From JBBQVK01 sp038211735 (GTDB taxonomy: Bacteria > Patescibacteriota > Gracilibacteria > Absconditabacterales > Absconditicoccaceae): 59,692 nt of DNA. The stretch lies in NCBI GenBank assembly GCA_038211735.1, contig JBBQVK010000003.1, positions 1 to 59,692 on the forward strand, read 5' to 3'. The notes under the pieces are model-generated. The model saw only the letters and a list, made by a program, of their open reading frames with translations. It did not search any database and was not told the DNA's origin. Shown here in pieces: positions 22,945 to 34,809 of the stretch (position 1 is the stretch's first letter; every line of letters begins with the position of its first letter). The position numbers and the translations under genes were made by a program.

Positions 22945-23406
22945 ATGAAAAACATGGTACTTTTTTCGTTGCTTGTTGGTTCGTTAACAGCTACCGTCGT
23001 GAACGGACAAATAGAATTTATCGATTACGCAGATAGTTCTAGATGCCATAAATTTATGCAAATAAACGCGAATGCTGTCTACCAACTCCTGGTGGATGGA
23101 GGATACCTACAAAGTAAAAAAGAGTCGTTGCCTGTCCCTGTAGATGCTGATCCATTCGCATCCAAACTTGGAACATTTGGAAACGGAACCGTTACTACTA
23201 AGTTATTGTGGGCATGTAATGGCGATTTCGAGCCTAGGTCGCGTTGGACTGTCGGTCGCGTAGACCGAACCTTTATAGAAAATGGGGAAGTTATCTGTCA
23301 GCAACAAATATCCTTGATGAATGGAAATCTATTCCAAGTAGATGATATTTCGTGGCCGGCAGATATAACTATATGATCTTTGGTGGAACGATTCCGACCA
23401 AAATAA
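22945..23406 (+). CDS. Secreted Cys-containing protein, UGA-poor, apparent 3' frameshift
   Basis: The signal peptide is MKNMVLFSLLVGSLTATVVNG, cut before Q. The mature part has two Cys-containing segments and many aromatic residues. The first 143 codons have no UGA. The first UGA (23374-23376) would be a stop under the standard code; read as Gly it adds ten residues to TAA at 23404. In the +1 frame from 23372 the sequence continues sensibly (YDLWWNDSDQNNQIVACDRL) to TAG at 23444, so a one-base frameshift near 23370 may have broken the true C-terminus. A strong terminator follows at 23525. It looks like a foreign, perhaps decaying gene. Confidence 0.6.
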
Positions 23407-23524
23407 TCAGATCGTGGCATGTGATAGACTGGTGCCAGTACAATAGCAAAAACTCCGACAATTCGATCTGGAATCATGATCAGACTATAACAATAAGAAA
23501 ATAGTCGTTGCAGATTGCAACGCA

Positions 23525-23562
23525 TAAAGAGATGGCTATATTGGAGCCATCTCTTTTTTTAT
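23525..23562 (+). terminator. Rho-independent terminator
   Basis: A 12-bp perfect stem (AAAGAGATGGCT 23525-23536 / AGCCATCTCTTT 23544-23555) followed by more T. Its position 80 nt after the +1-frame TAG fits a longer original gene. Confidence 0.85.
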
Positions 23563-23676
23563 TGTGAAAAATCTACTCAATGCTTTCACGCGTTTTGCGC
23601 GATCTCCTACAGGATCCCAAATACGCTTTAACCCATCTAACTCATAGAAATTCTTTGTTTTTTCTTAGACCTGGCT

Positions 23677-23704
23677 TTGCAACAGGCGATTATTTCGATA
23701 TAGT
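23677..23704 (+). promoter_or_regulatory. Promoter for the RhuM-Fic gene, leaderless
   Basis: TTGCAA (23677-23682), 16-nt spacer, TATAGT (23699-23704). The ATG at 23711 is 7 nt after the -10, so the mRNA probably starts at or next to the start codon. Confidence 0.5.
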
Positions 23705-23710
23705 AGAGGT

Positions 23711-24703
23711 ATGTCAAAAACCATACAAAATCAGATAAAATTATATAAGTCCAAGGATGGATCGATTGAACTTCAAGTAAAAGTTGAAGAAGGTTCTGTA
23801 TGGCTTAATCAAGAACAGATAGCTCATATTTTTGATGTAGAAAGATCTGTAGTCACTAAACACATCAACAATGTCTTTAAATCAGAGGAATTGCCTCGCG
23901 ATTGAGTTCGTGCAAAATTTGCACATACTGCTGGTGACGGGAAATTATACCAAGTTTTGTTTTATAACCTTGATATGGTCCTATCTGTAGGATATCGCGT
24001 CAATTCTAAAAACGCGACTAAATTCCGTCAACGAGCGACTAGGATTTTAAAGGACTATGCTTTAAAAGGTTACGCACTTAATCATAAAAAACTAGAAGGA
24101 GAAAGATTACAAGAGCTTTCAGAAACCGTTAAGTTTCTTAAAGAGATTATCCATGCAAACACACTATCACACGAAGAATCTGTGGGGATGCTCGAGATAG
24201 TTTTACAATACACTCAAACACGAACATCTCTTTATCAGTATGACGAAAAGTTATTTTCCTGAAAGAAAAAAACAAAGAATAGAAATCAAATGCTTGACGT
24301 CACTAGAGCATATCACGCAGTAGAACAATTAAAGAAAGAGCTTATCCAAAAAGAAGAAACAACGCAATTCTTTGCACAAGAGAGAGAACAGGGCGCACTA
24401 GAAGGGATAATCGGTAATATTTATCAAACGTTTGGTGATAAACACGTCTACCCGACCGTAGAAGAGAAAGCCGCACATTTGTTGTATTTTGTCATCAAAG
24501 ATCATCCGTTTGTAGATGGTAATAAAAGATCGGGAGCTTTTCTTTTCCTCTATTTTTTGGATCAATATTGATTATTAAGAACTTCTACATGAAAACTTAT
24601 GTTTGATGATAAATGACTTGTTGCATTAGCACTCTTAGTTGCACAAAGTAATCCCAAAGAAAAGGATTTAACCGTCCAGTTGATTATGCGTTTATTATTC
24701 TAA
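23711..24703 (+). CDS. RhuM-family protein with C-terminal Fic/Doc domain, 330 aa
   Basis: Residues ~1-190 match the RhuM (virulence RhuM/DUF4062-like neighbour of Fic) pattern: GSVWLNQEQIAHIFDVERSV, HINNVF, GDGKLYQVLFYNLDMVLSVGYRVNS. Residues ~195-330 are a Fic/Doc fold with the active motif HPFVDGNKRSG, the HxFx(D/E)GNxRxxR-type loop that transfers AMP or phosphate to a target. At least five UGA-Gly codons show it is adapted to this code. It lies 15 nt upstream of gltX in the same direction. It may be a toxin, or a regulator of a neighbouring protein; no antitoxin gene is evident. Confidence 0.85.
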
Positions 24704-24718
24704 ATTCTTTTTGATCCC

Positions 24719-26200
24719 ATGCAAATTACAACTCGTTTTGCTCCCTCTCCGACTGGAAGACTTCATGTTGGGTCAGTAAGAACTGCACTTTATAGTTATC
24801 TTTTGGCGAATCAGCAGAAAGATGGAGTATATATTTTGCGTATTGAAGATACAGATATAGCCCGTTCAACAAAATTGTTTGAAAAAAATATGATCGACAT
24901 GTTTAGGCGACTTGGTCTTGATCGGCATAAAGGTGTTGAGAAAAACGATGACGGAGGACCCTATCATCAAATGGCGCGTTTGGAGATCTATAATCAATAT
25001 CTCCAAAAATTATTAAGTGCTGAGCAAGCGTATTATGCGCGAGAAAGTATGGAGGAGCTCGATGAGATGAGAAAGGATGCCGAAGTTCGTAAGCAACCAT
25101 TTCGTTATCGTCAAAGAGAGTATACTGCCGAACAACTCGCCAAATTCCAGGGAGAAGGGCGTAAACCAGTTGTGAGATTCAAAGTACATACTGATCGTAA
25201 AGTTACCTTTACGGATTTAGTGAAAGGTGAGACGACATTTGATATGCGCGAGTTTGATGATTTTGTAATCGTAAAATCTGATGGAATACCAACTTACCAC
25301 TTTGCGGTAGTGGTGGACGATATTACTATGAATATCACTCACGTGATTAGAGCAGAGGAGCATTTTACAAATACACCAAAACATATTCTCCTTTTTGAAA
25401 CTTTTGGCGCACAACATCCTCAATTCGGTCATCTCCCGCTATTACTTAATCCACAAGGCAAAAAAATGTCTAAGAGGGATGATCCTGCGTTGGTCGGATT
25501 GATCTTAGTTGATCAGTATCAAGCAGAATGATTTTTACCAGAAGCAATACTGAACTTCGTGTCGCTTTTGTGACGGAATCCATGAACTGAGCAGGAGATC
25601 TTTACGCTTGAGGAGTTAGTACAGACATTTAGTATGGAGAGAGTGCATAAAGCAAATGCGGTTTATGATTTCAAACGTGCACTCTGGTTCAATGGAGAAT
25701 GGATCAAAAAACTCACGGATGAAGAATTTGTCCAAAGAACGAAAGATTACCTCTATCTGTATGGAGACGAGGAGCGAAAAGAAATTGTGGAAAATATTGA
25801 ACCTGATTACCGATTGAAATTCGCTCCATATATCAAAGTTAGAATTACAACGCTCGGGCAGTTCCGTGATTATTGTAAATATTTTTTCATTAGACTTCCT
25901 GTAAATGATGAGTTGATCTATAGAGAGAAAATGGGAGTGACGGAAGAGCTAGTAACAACAATGATGCCAGAAATTGTAAATCTATTGGAACACTTAACTG
26001 ATGATCAACGAACAGAGGAGAGAATCAAAGAAGAGTTGATTTCTTACATCCAAGCAAAAGGACTCAAAAACGGGCAAGTCTTACGACCGCTAAGAGCTAT
26101 CCTTACTGGCGTTGAAGCTAGTCCAGGCGCTTTCGAAATGCTCTATGTGTTGGGCAAAGAGGAGAGTTTGGTGAGGTTGAAGGAATTTCAAATCGCATAG
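24719..26200 (+). CDS. gltX: Glutamyl-tRNA synthetase
   Basis: Charges tRNA-Glu (and often tRNA-Gln) with glutamate. Class I signature APSPTGRLHVGS (HIGH variant HVGS, residues 16-19) and KMSKR (249-253). UGA encodes conserved Gly at 271 in EGFLPEA and in LL-G-RNP-G. Length 493 is normal. Two tRNA-Gln genes in this window make it worth asking whether this enzyme is non-discriminating. It is probably cotranscribed with the RhuM-Fic gene 15 nt upstream; no separate promoter is visible. Confidence 0.97.
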
Positions 26201-26248
26201 ATATGGCTTATAGAAGGGAATTTTAAAGCAATAAACGCCATTACTTAT

Positions 26249-26277
26249 TTGACATAATTATAATTTATACATATAAT
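26249..26277 (+). promoter_or_regulatory. Promoter of the transglutaminase-vWA operon
   Basis: TTGACA (26249-26254), 17-nt spacer, TATAAT (26272-26277), perfect consensus; ATG 26318 is 41 nt downstream. Confidence 0.85.
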
Positions 26278-26317
26278 AATGTATATGATTTTTTAGTGTC
26301 TGGAAAGGAAAATAGTA

Positions 26318-29032
26318 ATGTTGTCTCCTTCGAACGAACCTGAACAAAACGAGCGGAAGGAAACTCTACAAAAGATCAAAGAGTATGTTTTGTCCTTGTT
26401 AAAAAATAAAAAAGAAAGGGACTCTTCGACTCAAAAGACAAAAGAAAAACTTACAGAACTATTAGAAAATCCTGTATCGAAAGACTCTAAGGAGTCGAAA
26501 AGTATTTGGGATCTTCTAAAAAATAAAAACGAATCTAAAGATACAAATCAAGAAGAGAATAAATCAAAACAATCAAGTGAGAAATCTTCTAGCAAACAAG
26601 AAGGGTGATTTGAACTTCCTCCTGAAGACCAAGATGAATATATGCCACAAGACTCTGAGTTTGGGGAATCATTGTGAGAGTCGCCACGTTTTGCAGAAAT
26701 CTATCCAGCGTATCTAGGATATTACACACAAGGCAAAAAATCTTATTTTGATCCATCGACCAACTTACGATCAAAGAGAAAAAGTTTATCAGTGCTGCGT
26801 TATGCGATTACAGAAACAGGGCAAAGATATACCTACGCTGGCTTCGTAAAGCCTTGAATTACCGCAATCCCATTGCCCCAGGGAGCTATGCCCGATACTT
26901 GATCACTTAGTTATAATGGGAAAGAGATCCCACACTTTCAGATAGATCAAAACAGCTGTATATATATTTCATCGACCTCAAAACAGGCAATTAGTTTCCA
27001 GTTTGCGCTTAATCAGATTGAAAACAATAAAACACCAATTGCGGAGGATACACAAAAAATAATCTTTTCCAAACTATCTGAAAAAACAGAAGCGATTTTG
27101 AAAGGAGTAGTAGATAAAAATCCAACTGATCAGGACAGAATACTATCTACATATATCAAAACCACAAAAAAATATAATACCAATAAACAGTGAACACTAA
27201 GAAATAAATCGAATAGTAAAAACTATGTTACCAACTTAGATGCATCACCGGTTCTTGAGTGTTTTAGCGCAAACGTATTGAATACATGATTGGCTAGAGA
27301 GGTGGAAGTGCCAGCAAGACTCGTAGTATGACACATGATACAATCTGTTTCAAAAGATGGTAAAGCTCATCTAAATAGTAACAACGGACATGCGTGGTCA
27401 GAGATATGGGATGGGGCAAAGCGGGTAAGATTTGATGCAACGCCGATAGATAAAGAAAATGGCGACTCTAGCGAACAAAATATGGATAACGAAACTCCTC
27501 AGAGCAATCAATCTTCAGAAAATAATATGGATGAAGGAGAGGACGACAAAACAGCATCAAGTTGAGATCAAGGAGAAGAAGAAGGGGAAGAAGGAGGGGA
27601 AGAAGGGGAAGAAGGAGGGGAAGAAGAGAAAAAAGATGAATCGAGAGAGAAAAAGTGAGAGAAAAACGACTGAACCCAAGACTGAACCGATAAAGAATGA
27701 GAAGAATCTTCCGATAGTGCAAAAAAACCACCTACTCCAAAGCCCGAAGGCAGTATGACATGACCCAAAGAACAGAAGCCTATCATCCCAAAAGCTCCTA
27801 ACCAGATGCTGGATGAGTTTATAAAAAAAGCCAAAGAAGATAATCTTACAGCACAAGGAGCACAGTTAACTAAGGTCTTAGAAAATCTTGAAAGTGCTAC
27901 CTCCAAAGAAGAAATTAGAAAGATACTAGATAAAGCAGGCCTTAGTGATTTTGCAAAAGAAGAGGTAGATAAGATTTGAAACGAATGAATACTGGAAGAA
28001 GAGAAGAAAGAACTAGCAGCTATAAGCGATGAAGAAGAACTTGAGAAGAAACTGCAGAAATCTCTTCTGGATCCAGAGTACAAAAAGAAACTGAAAGAGT
28101 ATGCAAATATCCTCAAAGAAAAAATTGAAGAGCAAAAAAAGAAACTGAAATCAGAGATGGAGAGATTTGGATTCAAAGAGCAAGAGCTTGCATTATATCT
28201 GCAGTATAAATCGCTAGAACAAGAAGTTATTCATGAAGTTAAAAGACAAATTCAAGCTCTTGAAAAGATACTTCCTCCCGAATATGTGATCAGTAGAGAT
28301 GAAGAAAATTTCTATCGTAGCGGAGCTAAACTAGATAAGACGAAGCTCGTAGATTGGAAAGTAAATGGAAATACAAAGATTTTCCAAAGATCAAAAGTAG
28401 AGTCTGATGTACAACAGATCAATATGTTCGAGACGATAATTATAGATAGATCTGGAAGTATGGGCAGTTTCCCAGACAAATCATCTCCTTTCTACCAGTC
28501 TATCAAGGCTGCCATTACAAGAGCCAAAGTGCTTGAACATTTCAAAGTGGAGATGAGCATAGTTATTTTTGATGATAGGATTGATGAAGTGATGAACTTC
28601 TGAGAAACTTTTTCAGACCGTAAAACCAAGATCCCTTCTACACTTATGAGAGCAGCAGCTACAAGATCTGGATGAAATAGTCAGGAACCTATCACTCATG
28701 TCTATCATAGGATGAAAGATAAAATGAAACAACTGTGAGGAAAATCGTTTTGAAATATTTCGTTTATCGGTGATGGTGATCTTTATAACTCCAATCAACT
28801 TCCTCAGCTAAAAGCGATGATAGATGATCTCAAAAAACAGTGAATGTGAGTGACCGCTTACTACATAAACAATAGCCAACAAAAAATGCCACTCATAGAG
28901 TACTACTTCTGAAGCCCCAAGGATGGTAATGCCATCTACGCGAAAGACAGCGCAGACTTATCGCAGAAGATTATAGAAAACCATAAGTCAAAACTCTCGC
29001 TACTCATCAAGAAGTACCTGAAAACGTCATAA
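26318..29032 (+). CDS. Transglutaminase-like / von Willebrand A domain fusion protein, 904 aa
   Basis: Residues ~1-100 are Lys/Ser/Glu-rich and disordered. A transglutaminase-like core follows with the likely triad Cys315 (LECFSANVL), His358 (GHAWSEIW) and Asp373 (RFDATP). Residues ~400-470 are an acidic Glu/Gly/Lys low-complexity linker. Residues ~500-640 are coiled coil. A vWA domain starts at ~705 with the MIDAS motif D710-RSGS and FIGDGDLY further on. More than 20 UGA-Gly codons occur. The next gene is a MoxR-like AAA+ ATPase, the usual partner of vWA proteins. The transglutaminase part may cross-link or cut amide bonds, or be structural. No signal peptide is visible. Confidence 0.85.
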
Positions 29033-29071
29033 AAGTATTCTGCCTATTTATCAATTATTCTTCTTACTACC

Positions 29072-32000
29072 ATGGTACAATGAGCAAACCAACAGTCAAA
29101 AGAAACGCCTAATGGCTGGGAAGATCAGAAAGCAATTAAATATAAAATAACCGTCATCGACGAGGATTTTACCGAAGCAATTCGCAAAAAAATAGATATC
29201 AGTAAAATAAATGTATCGAAATATATGCGCGATGATCTGGCACCGGCTACGGATATGCGTGATGATCTGGCAAGAGATTATCCTTATATGGAAAAATTAT
29301 TGAGTGAAAATGGAAGACGGGGAACCAGTCATTGGCACAGACCAAGTTGAATTTTTGAAAGCAAGTGATTGAATTATGATACGCCATGAAACCCTTTTAG
29401 AGTATTAGACTACACTTTTTTTAAAATTAAATCATTGTATTTACAAAATAATCGATATGTTATACAGAACCAAGATAACTCGTATTTTCATAGCGATATA
29501 ATTAAGTTAAATCAATGAATTATAGCAAAAAACTTTTTTTTGGGGCTCCCTCCGACTGAAAGTAAAGGCGAGGAATTAATTAATTGATTTTTTATACGCG
29601 AGGACTATAACTCTATTAAGGTGCTTAATGCTAAAGGGGATGTTAAAACAACTATTCCTGGCGATATGATGACTATACTCGAAAGAGAGAAATGAAAAAT
29701 TCTTGTAATCAATAAAAATAGATTTGAGGTAACTACTATTAATTCTGATTGATCTTATACCCAAGAAAGACCAATTATGCATCCGTATGGGAAAATAGAA
29801 AAAATATCGATAGACAACAATGAAAACTTCATTTTTCTTGTGGTAAGCGATGACTCAAATAAGAAACTTTGTATACTAAATCGCAAAACCCTAGAATTAA
29901 TTGATGAAATACCAGATATATCAGAAATAGTATCTATAGACAATAAAAACAATATTTCAGCAATAAATTGAGAGAATAAATATTTAAGTATTGATACAAA
30001 CTTAGATCAATTTCCCAAATGATTTGTAGATAGTTGAAAGGTAATTGCAGAAAGTGAAATTGAAGTAGTATCGATCCAAGATAAACCCCGTAGTGAGCTG
30101 AAAAATATTCTCAGCTCAGGGTGAATAGTATTAACACATGAGATGGAGGAGGTATTAGACGAGAGTGAGAACGGTTCACAAACGAACGATACTCAATTAA
30201 GAGAGCAGATATGGCAGAGTCCAATAGCTGGATTTGATAACAAGACTCTTAGAAATTTATATCTGGAAGCGCATACATCTCAAGAGATCGATGCTGTGTA
30301 TGCAATATCTCAACAGCTGAAGAAAAACCCTCATATAACTGCAGTAAAGTGACTGGTAGAACCTATTGTATGAAAGATCACCAATAAGAGAGACGAGATC
30401 AAATTGTCAGAGATGTCTGCCAAATTAATAGAAATTCAACAAGAACTTCCTACGATAAAAGATTTTGCCGATATGGTCAGTTTAAAAAATAAGCTACAAG
30501 AAATTAAACAGAGTAGATCGCAAATTATTGCAATAAATAAAGATGTAGATCTTTTATTGAAAGAAACTCTTGGTGTAATAAATGATAAAATAACAGAATT
30601 CCAAATGGAACATAAAGAGCAGATGGATGAAGATATTAAAAAGAATATTGGGTATATACATGCATATATGGACTGAATAGATTTCTTACCCCAAATTACC
30701 TCGGTTTATACAACCGACTTACGAAAACAAACAGAACAGATGCTTCAGTATTTAAGCGATGAAGATCGCAAGAAATTTAAAAAACAAATGGCAGATACCG
30801 TGATGAGCAGACAGAACGTATTGACGAAAAAGTCAAAAGATTCTGAAAAATCATTACTCCAACAACAAGAGGCATGAGTAACTGAAATAAAGACAAAAAT
30901 AAGTTCATTGAAATGAATTCTTGATAGCATACAAGATGAAGATGCGTTGAAGAGTTTGGAAATAAGCGACCCCTTAGTCTTGATGATCAGAGAAGAGATC
31001 AATGACTTACCAGAAAATAAAGCACAGGAGCTCAATCAAAGATTAGAGCAGTTGTTTAAAGAAAGAACATTAAGCATCCAATTTACCAAAGATGCTGCCA
31101 AAGGGACGCTAAAATCTCTTGATCAGTACGGTATACCTAAGTCGCTCTACTTTGTGCCAGAAGTTACCAAAAAAGTAAAATGGGATATCTCTGCGAAACC
31201 TTGAAAGGATGGCCAGTACAGACTAACGTTTGTTTCCTCTACTTGAAATGTAATAGAACCGAGTATCAATAAGAAAATCTTATGAAACTTTAAATTTACG
31301 TATACGTTTGCAGAGCGGCAGAAGTTGAAGAAAGATCTTGGTGAACGAAGAAGCAATGGTGTTAAGTCTAAGTATAAAACACTAAGAAAAAACCATGCAG
31401 CAAATCCTAATGATGAGCAAAGTAGAAAAGAACTTGAAGAACTAGCAAACAAATACTATGTCCCTAGGATGGTAGATATTATGAACACTATTTCATGAGA
31501 AGGAAACCGATGGAATCTAACACCTAGGAAAAATCTTCCGTCTATCGATAGCAGGACGGTGATAACTTCTACAATACAAGACTCTCTTTCAGAACGGTGA
31601 GATATCTTAGGTCAACAGCTGCAATATAAACAAGGAATAATGATCGTAGAAAGCGAGGCAGGTACAGGGAAAAACTTTAAGTGTGATATCCTTGGGCATC
31701 TTACCAATAGAGAACTCTTTGACGTAAGTTGTAATGAATACATGGAAAAAGAAGATTTGCTTTTTTCTCCTGAAATTGATAATGATGGAACTCATCGCAA
31801 ACCAAGTCAATTGGTTCAAGGGTTGAGGACGCCATGAGCTATCATTGTGCTGGATGAGATTAATACGCTCAAACCATGAGTTTCTAAGCTTCTTAATCCA
31901 TTATTGGACGGTCGTAGATATATCAACGATCCACAAATGGGAAGAGTCCATGCGCATCCTTCGGTAATTATTGTAGGACTTATGAATCCTACCTACTATC

Positions 32001-32458
32001 GTGGTACCAAAGAGTTGCCTCAAGAGTTCAAGTCGAGAGCGATGATGACAAATGATAAGTACCCTGAACCTCAAGAAGAAGCATATATGATAAGTAGATT
32101 TCTTGATGGAGGATTGAGTAAGTTAACCCAAGATGAATTTAATCATTATCGGGACGAGTATGTAGTCAGAAATCAAAGACCTGTTGATAGAGCGGTCTAT
32201 GATATATTCGCCGCGTTGCATGCTGTCGTTAAAGTTGCAAAAAAACTAAGAGAGGTCTACTCAAAAACTATGAGCGGAGATGCTAATTCGGGAGAGGAGT
32301 TAAACTTTATTTTCACAAGCAGGGACGGTAATTACGTTGTTCAGAACTTTAACAGCTCCAAAAACATAAAAAAATCGATAAAAAATGTGGTAATCCCCAA
32401 AGTCTCAGATCTAGAACAGAAGAAGTTTGCGGCATCTTTGATAGATTCCTTAGTTTAA
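29072..32458 (+). CDS. Large protein with C-terminal MoxR/AAA_5-type ATPase domain, 1128 aa
   Basis: ATG 29072 follows the vWA gene by 39 nt. Residues ~1-330 are strand-rich with short repeats and could form a propeller-like sensor. Residues ~350-640 are largely coiled coil. The AAA+ module (~840-1128) has Walker A EAGTGKN (K867), Walker B IIVLDEIN (D928-E929) and sensor 1 GLMNP. MoxR-type ATPases work with vWA proteins to remodel or insert metal into target complexes. Here the partner is the adjacent transglutaminase-vWA protein. The long N-terminal extension is unusual: ordinary MoxR proteins have ~330 residues. Confidence 0.85.
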
Positions 32459-32586
32459 AGATGTAATAATGCTGTCCCCGCGGCTATTTATAGCCAATTT
32501 CGAGAAGTTTATTGGATTCGTATTTTTGACAAAACCACCCCCCATCAGTACAATTAGATTGTCCAAATTTTAGTTGTACAAGTCCG

Positions 32587-33078
32587 ATGGGAATGAGGAA
32601 ACTAGTGCAAAGTATGATAATTGGAGGAGTGGCAATTTTTCTTGTTAGCCCATCCTGTTTTGGATTCAATCGATTTTTGAATAACAATAGTATCCTTACA
32701 CAAGATGAGGACAAGGTTGTCGGTACAAAAATTAAAGACAGTGAAGATCCGTTGAGAGATGGAGCATACTTAGTCGGCAAGCCTGTTGATAAAATTTATA
32801 ATACCGAACTTACTGATACCAAGACTTCACGAGAGAAAACCACGAGATATATCAAATGACCGGTCAATTACTTCTTATGACTTTTAGGATTGGTCGCGCT
32901 TATTTATATCATCTATCATGGATTACAGACCGTGATGGCGGGTTCAGATGAAACACAGCAAAAGAAATGATTGGAGGGAGTAAAATATGGAGCGATAGCA
33001 ATTATTGGATTGGGAGTGGCGTGGTTCATCCTCAGTCTGATCTTCTGGCTAATTCAGTTGGTAACCAATGCGGTATAA
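32587..33078 (+). CDS. Small membrane protein with VirB2/TrbC pilin-like topology, 163 aa
   Basis: A signal-like N-terminus (MRKLVQSMIIGGVAIFLVS) is followed by a polar ~60-residue stretch, then two hydrophobic helices (YFLGLLGLVALIYIIYHGL and AIAIIGLGVAWFILSLIFW) separated by a short charged loop with UGA-Gly. This is the layout of VirB2/TrbC pilins of type IV secretion and of the similar small proteins seen in CPR genomes. It overlaps the next, similarly built gene by one base (TAATG). It lies downstream of the AAA+ gene and upstream of a TraC-like gene, which supports a pilus or secretion role. Confidence 0.7.
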
Positions 33079-33566
33079 TGGGAAAACATTTTTGGATACT
33101 ACTTATCTGGGCAGTAAGCATCCTTATCGGAAGCATAGTCTTTGCGCAGTCGATTGGTTTTGATGATGTGAAAGAGAAACCATACGATGTATGGAACGAT
33201 ACACAACAAGGAGAACAAGCAGTCGACCTCGGGAAAGTATTTGAAAAAGATGCTATTAGCCCTGGTGACTCTGTGTCAGAGAGAATACAAAAATTCCTCA
33301 AGGTGGATTATCCTAGTCAACAAAGAGAGACTTTTTTCATAAAGAACGTGTTCAACTGGTTCTTAGCAATTATAGGAATGGTCGCATTGATCGTATTAAT
33401 CTACGCTTTCTATCAGATGTTAACTGCAGAGTGAAGTGAAGAGAAACTCAAAGAGGCAAGGAAAATTATGATAGGAGCAACGATAGCCTTGCTAGTGATC
33501 TGATTATCACGGTTCATAGTAAGCTTCTTGTTTAATATCTTTACAGTTACAAGGGATGCGGTGTAA
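33078..33566 (+). CDS. Second VirB2/TrbC pilin-like membrane protein, 162 aa
   Basis: Start ATG shares its A with the stop of the previous gene. The signal peptide WILLIWAVSILIGSIVFAQ is followed by a polar segment, a helix NWFLAIIGMVALIVLIYAFYQ, then MLTAEGSEEKLKEARK and a second helix (IGATIALLVIGLSRFIVS). The phrase 'TAxGxEEKxKxARK' before the last helix is typical of VirB2-like small membrane proteins in CPR bacteria. It is a likely paralogue of the preceding gene. Confidence 0.75.
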
Positions 33567-33725
33567 AACTTAAAGTACACAATAGAAAATGATGGAAAGA
33601 AAAATGGGGCGAAGGCTCATCGAGAAAGATACAGTAGGTAGAGGAGCTGTCCAGCATCGTTTCGATAGATGAGCGACTGAGAGCAGATAAGTGAGGTAGG
33701 TTATTTTATATAAAGAATATAGTCC

Positions 33726-34424
33726 ATGTTCTGATTCGGTACTGACAAAGACAAGATCCAAAAAGGGAAACAAAATAATGTTTTCAATACGGAAACGATG
33801 CTTCCGCTTTCTGAGGTTAGGTCAGATACTATTATTTTGAAAGACTGAGGACTCAGAGCGATTCTTAAGATCGATGGATTAAACATTGATTTGAGGAACT
33901 ATGAGGAGCAAGAAGCTGTTGTAGAGCAGTATAAGAGATTCCTCAATGGATTGGACTTCCCTATTCAGATTCTTATTCGTAATACCTACCTTGAGCTATC
34001 AGATTATATCACCTATATGCACGATCATGTAAATGCGATAGATAACGATACCTTGAAATGACAAGGGGAGTGATACATTACATTCTTGGACGGGATCAAT
34101 ACCAAGCAAGGATTGATTTACGTGAAAGAGTTTTATGTTGTTATCCCTTACTATCCTCTCGAGCAAGATATGAATATTCGTAAGCCATGGCGAAGGAAGT
34201 TTTTGGACGCGCTTTCCACGAGAGAGACTCCTGAGAAAGTTGTCGAAAGATATAGAAGTTTTTTGAGGAACGATAAATTTTTGGATACGAGAGTGAATGT
34301 CGTCCTAGAAGGATTGAGAGGAGTCGGTATGGCTGGAGAGAGATTAGGCTTGAGTGATATCGTTACGTTACTTTTCAAATGTTACAATCCAGATTCGCAT
34401 AAGGATCAAGCGCTGTTTGTGTAG
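33726..34424 (+). CDS. TraC-like / VirB4 N-terminal-like protein, 232 aa
   Basis: The sequence has the pattern of the TraC-like domain found beside CPR type IV pilus-like or conjugation ATPases: LPLSEVRSDTIILKDGGLRA, ILKIDGLN, LNGLDFPIQILIR and a later FYVVIPYYP. It has no Walker motifs, so the ATPase part is absent or encoded elsewhere. Three UGA-Gly codons occur in the N-terminal half. It ends with TAG and is the last gene of the cluster that starts at 26318. A 159-nt non-coding gap separates it from the pilin-like genes. Confidence 0.75.
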
Positions 34425-34748
34425 GACGGATATTATGAAACTAAATGTGAGTTAAAGTGTTTGATAAGCGAGTAAATGCATGTAGGTGCTATTGGGTGCA
34501 TTTAGGAGCGTTCGAACCTTTAATGAGCATTTATAATCAAGTTAGAAGGACTCAACTCTGGAATATTTTTCTCGTTCACACACCTCATTTTTTTAAAAAT
34601 GCGATCTAAATTTTAGTTTTTAATTTTATAATATAAATACTCATCCTATTTTGTCACTATATCGTTCTACAAATACAATTATTTAACATCGAGAGACCCC
34701 TTTCTGAGTCTATTGATTTTTGTTCTTTACAAATTCTGTCTGATACGA
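34425..34748. other. Non-coding gap before recA
   Basis: About 320 nt, AT-rich, with no open frame in code 25 that looks real and no clear terminator. A GTTCGAAC palindrome lies at 34510-34517. Confidence 0.5.
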
Positions 34749-34776
34749 TTGCAATTGATTTCCGAGTTGTTATAAG
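34749..34776 (+). promoter_or_regulatory. recA promoter
   Basis: TTGCAA (34749-34754), 16-nt spacer, TATAAG (34771-34776); ATG 34810 is 34 nt downstream. I do not see a recognisable LexA operator. Confidence 0.6.
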
Positions 34777-34809
34777 AGGAATACTTTTATTCGTTCACGG
34801 AATTATAAG

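Noticed and set aside
27568..28176. A 202-codon minus-strand open frame opposite the transglutaminase-vWA gene
   Set aside because: It is a Ser/Phe-rich shadow of the Glu/Lys-rich coding strand; the plus frame has clear domains.
33567..33725. Possible missing gene between the pilin-like and TraC-like genes
   Set aside because: All frames contain TAA or TAG at short intervals; it is taken as non-coding.
34510..34517. GTTCGAAC palindrome upstream of recA as a LexA operator
   Set aside because: It is an 8-bp palindrome without the spacing of known LexA boxes and lies 230 nt before the promoter.
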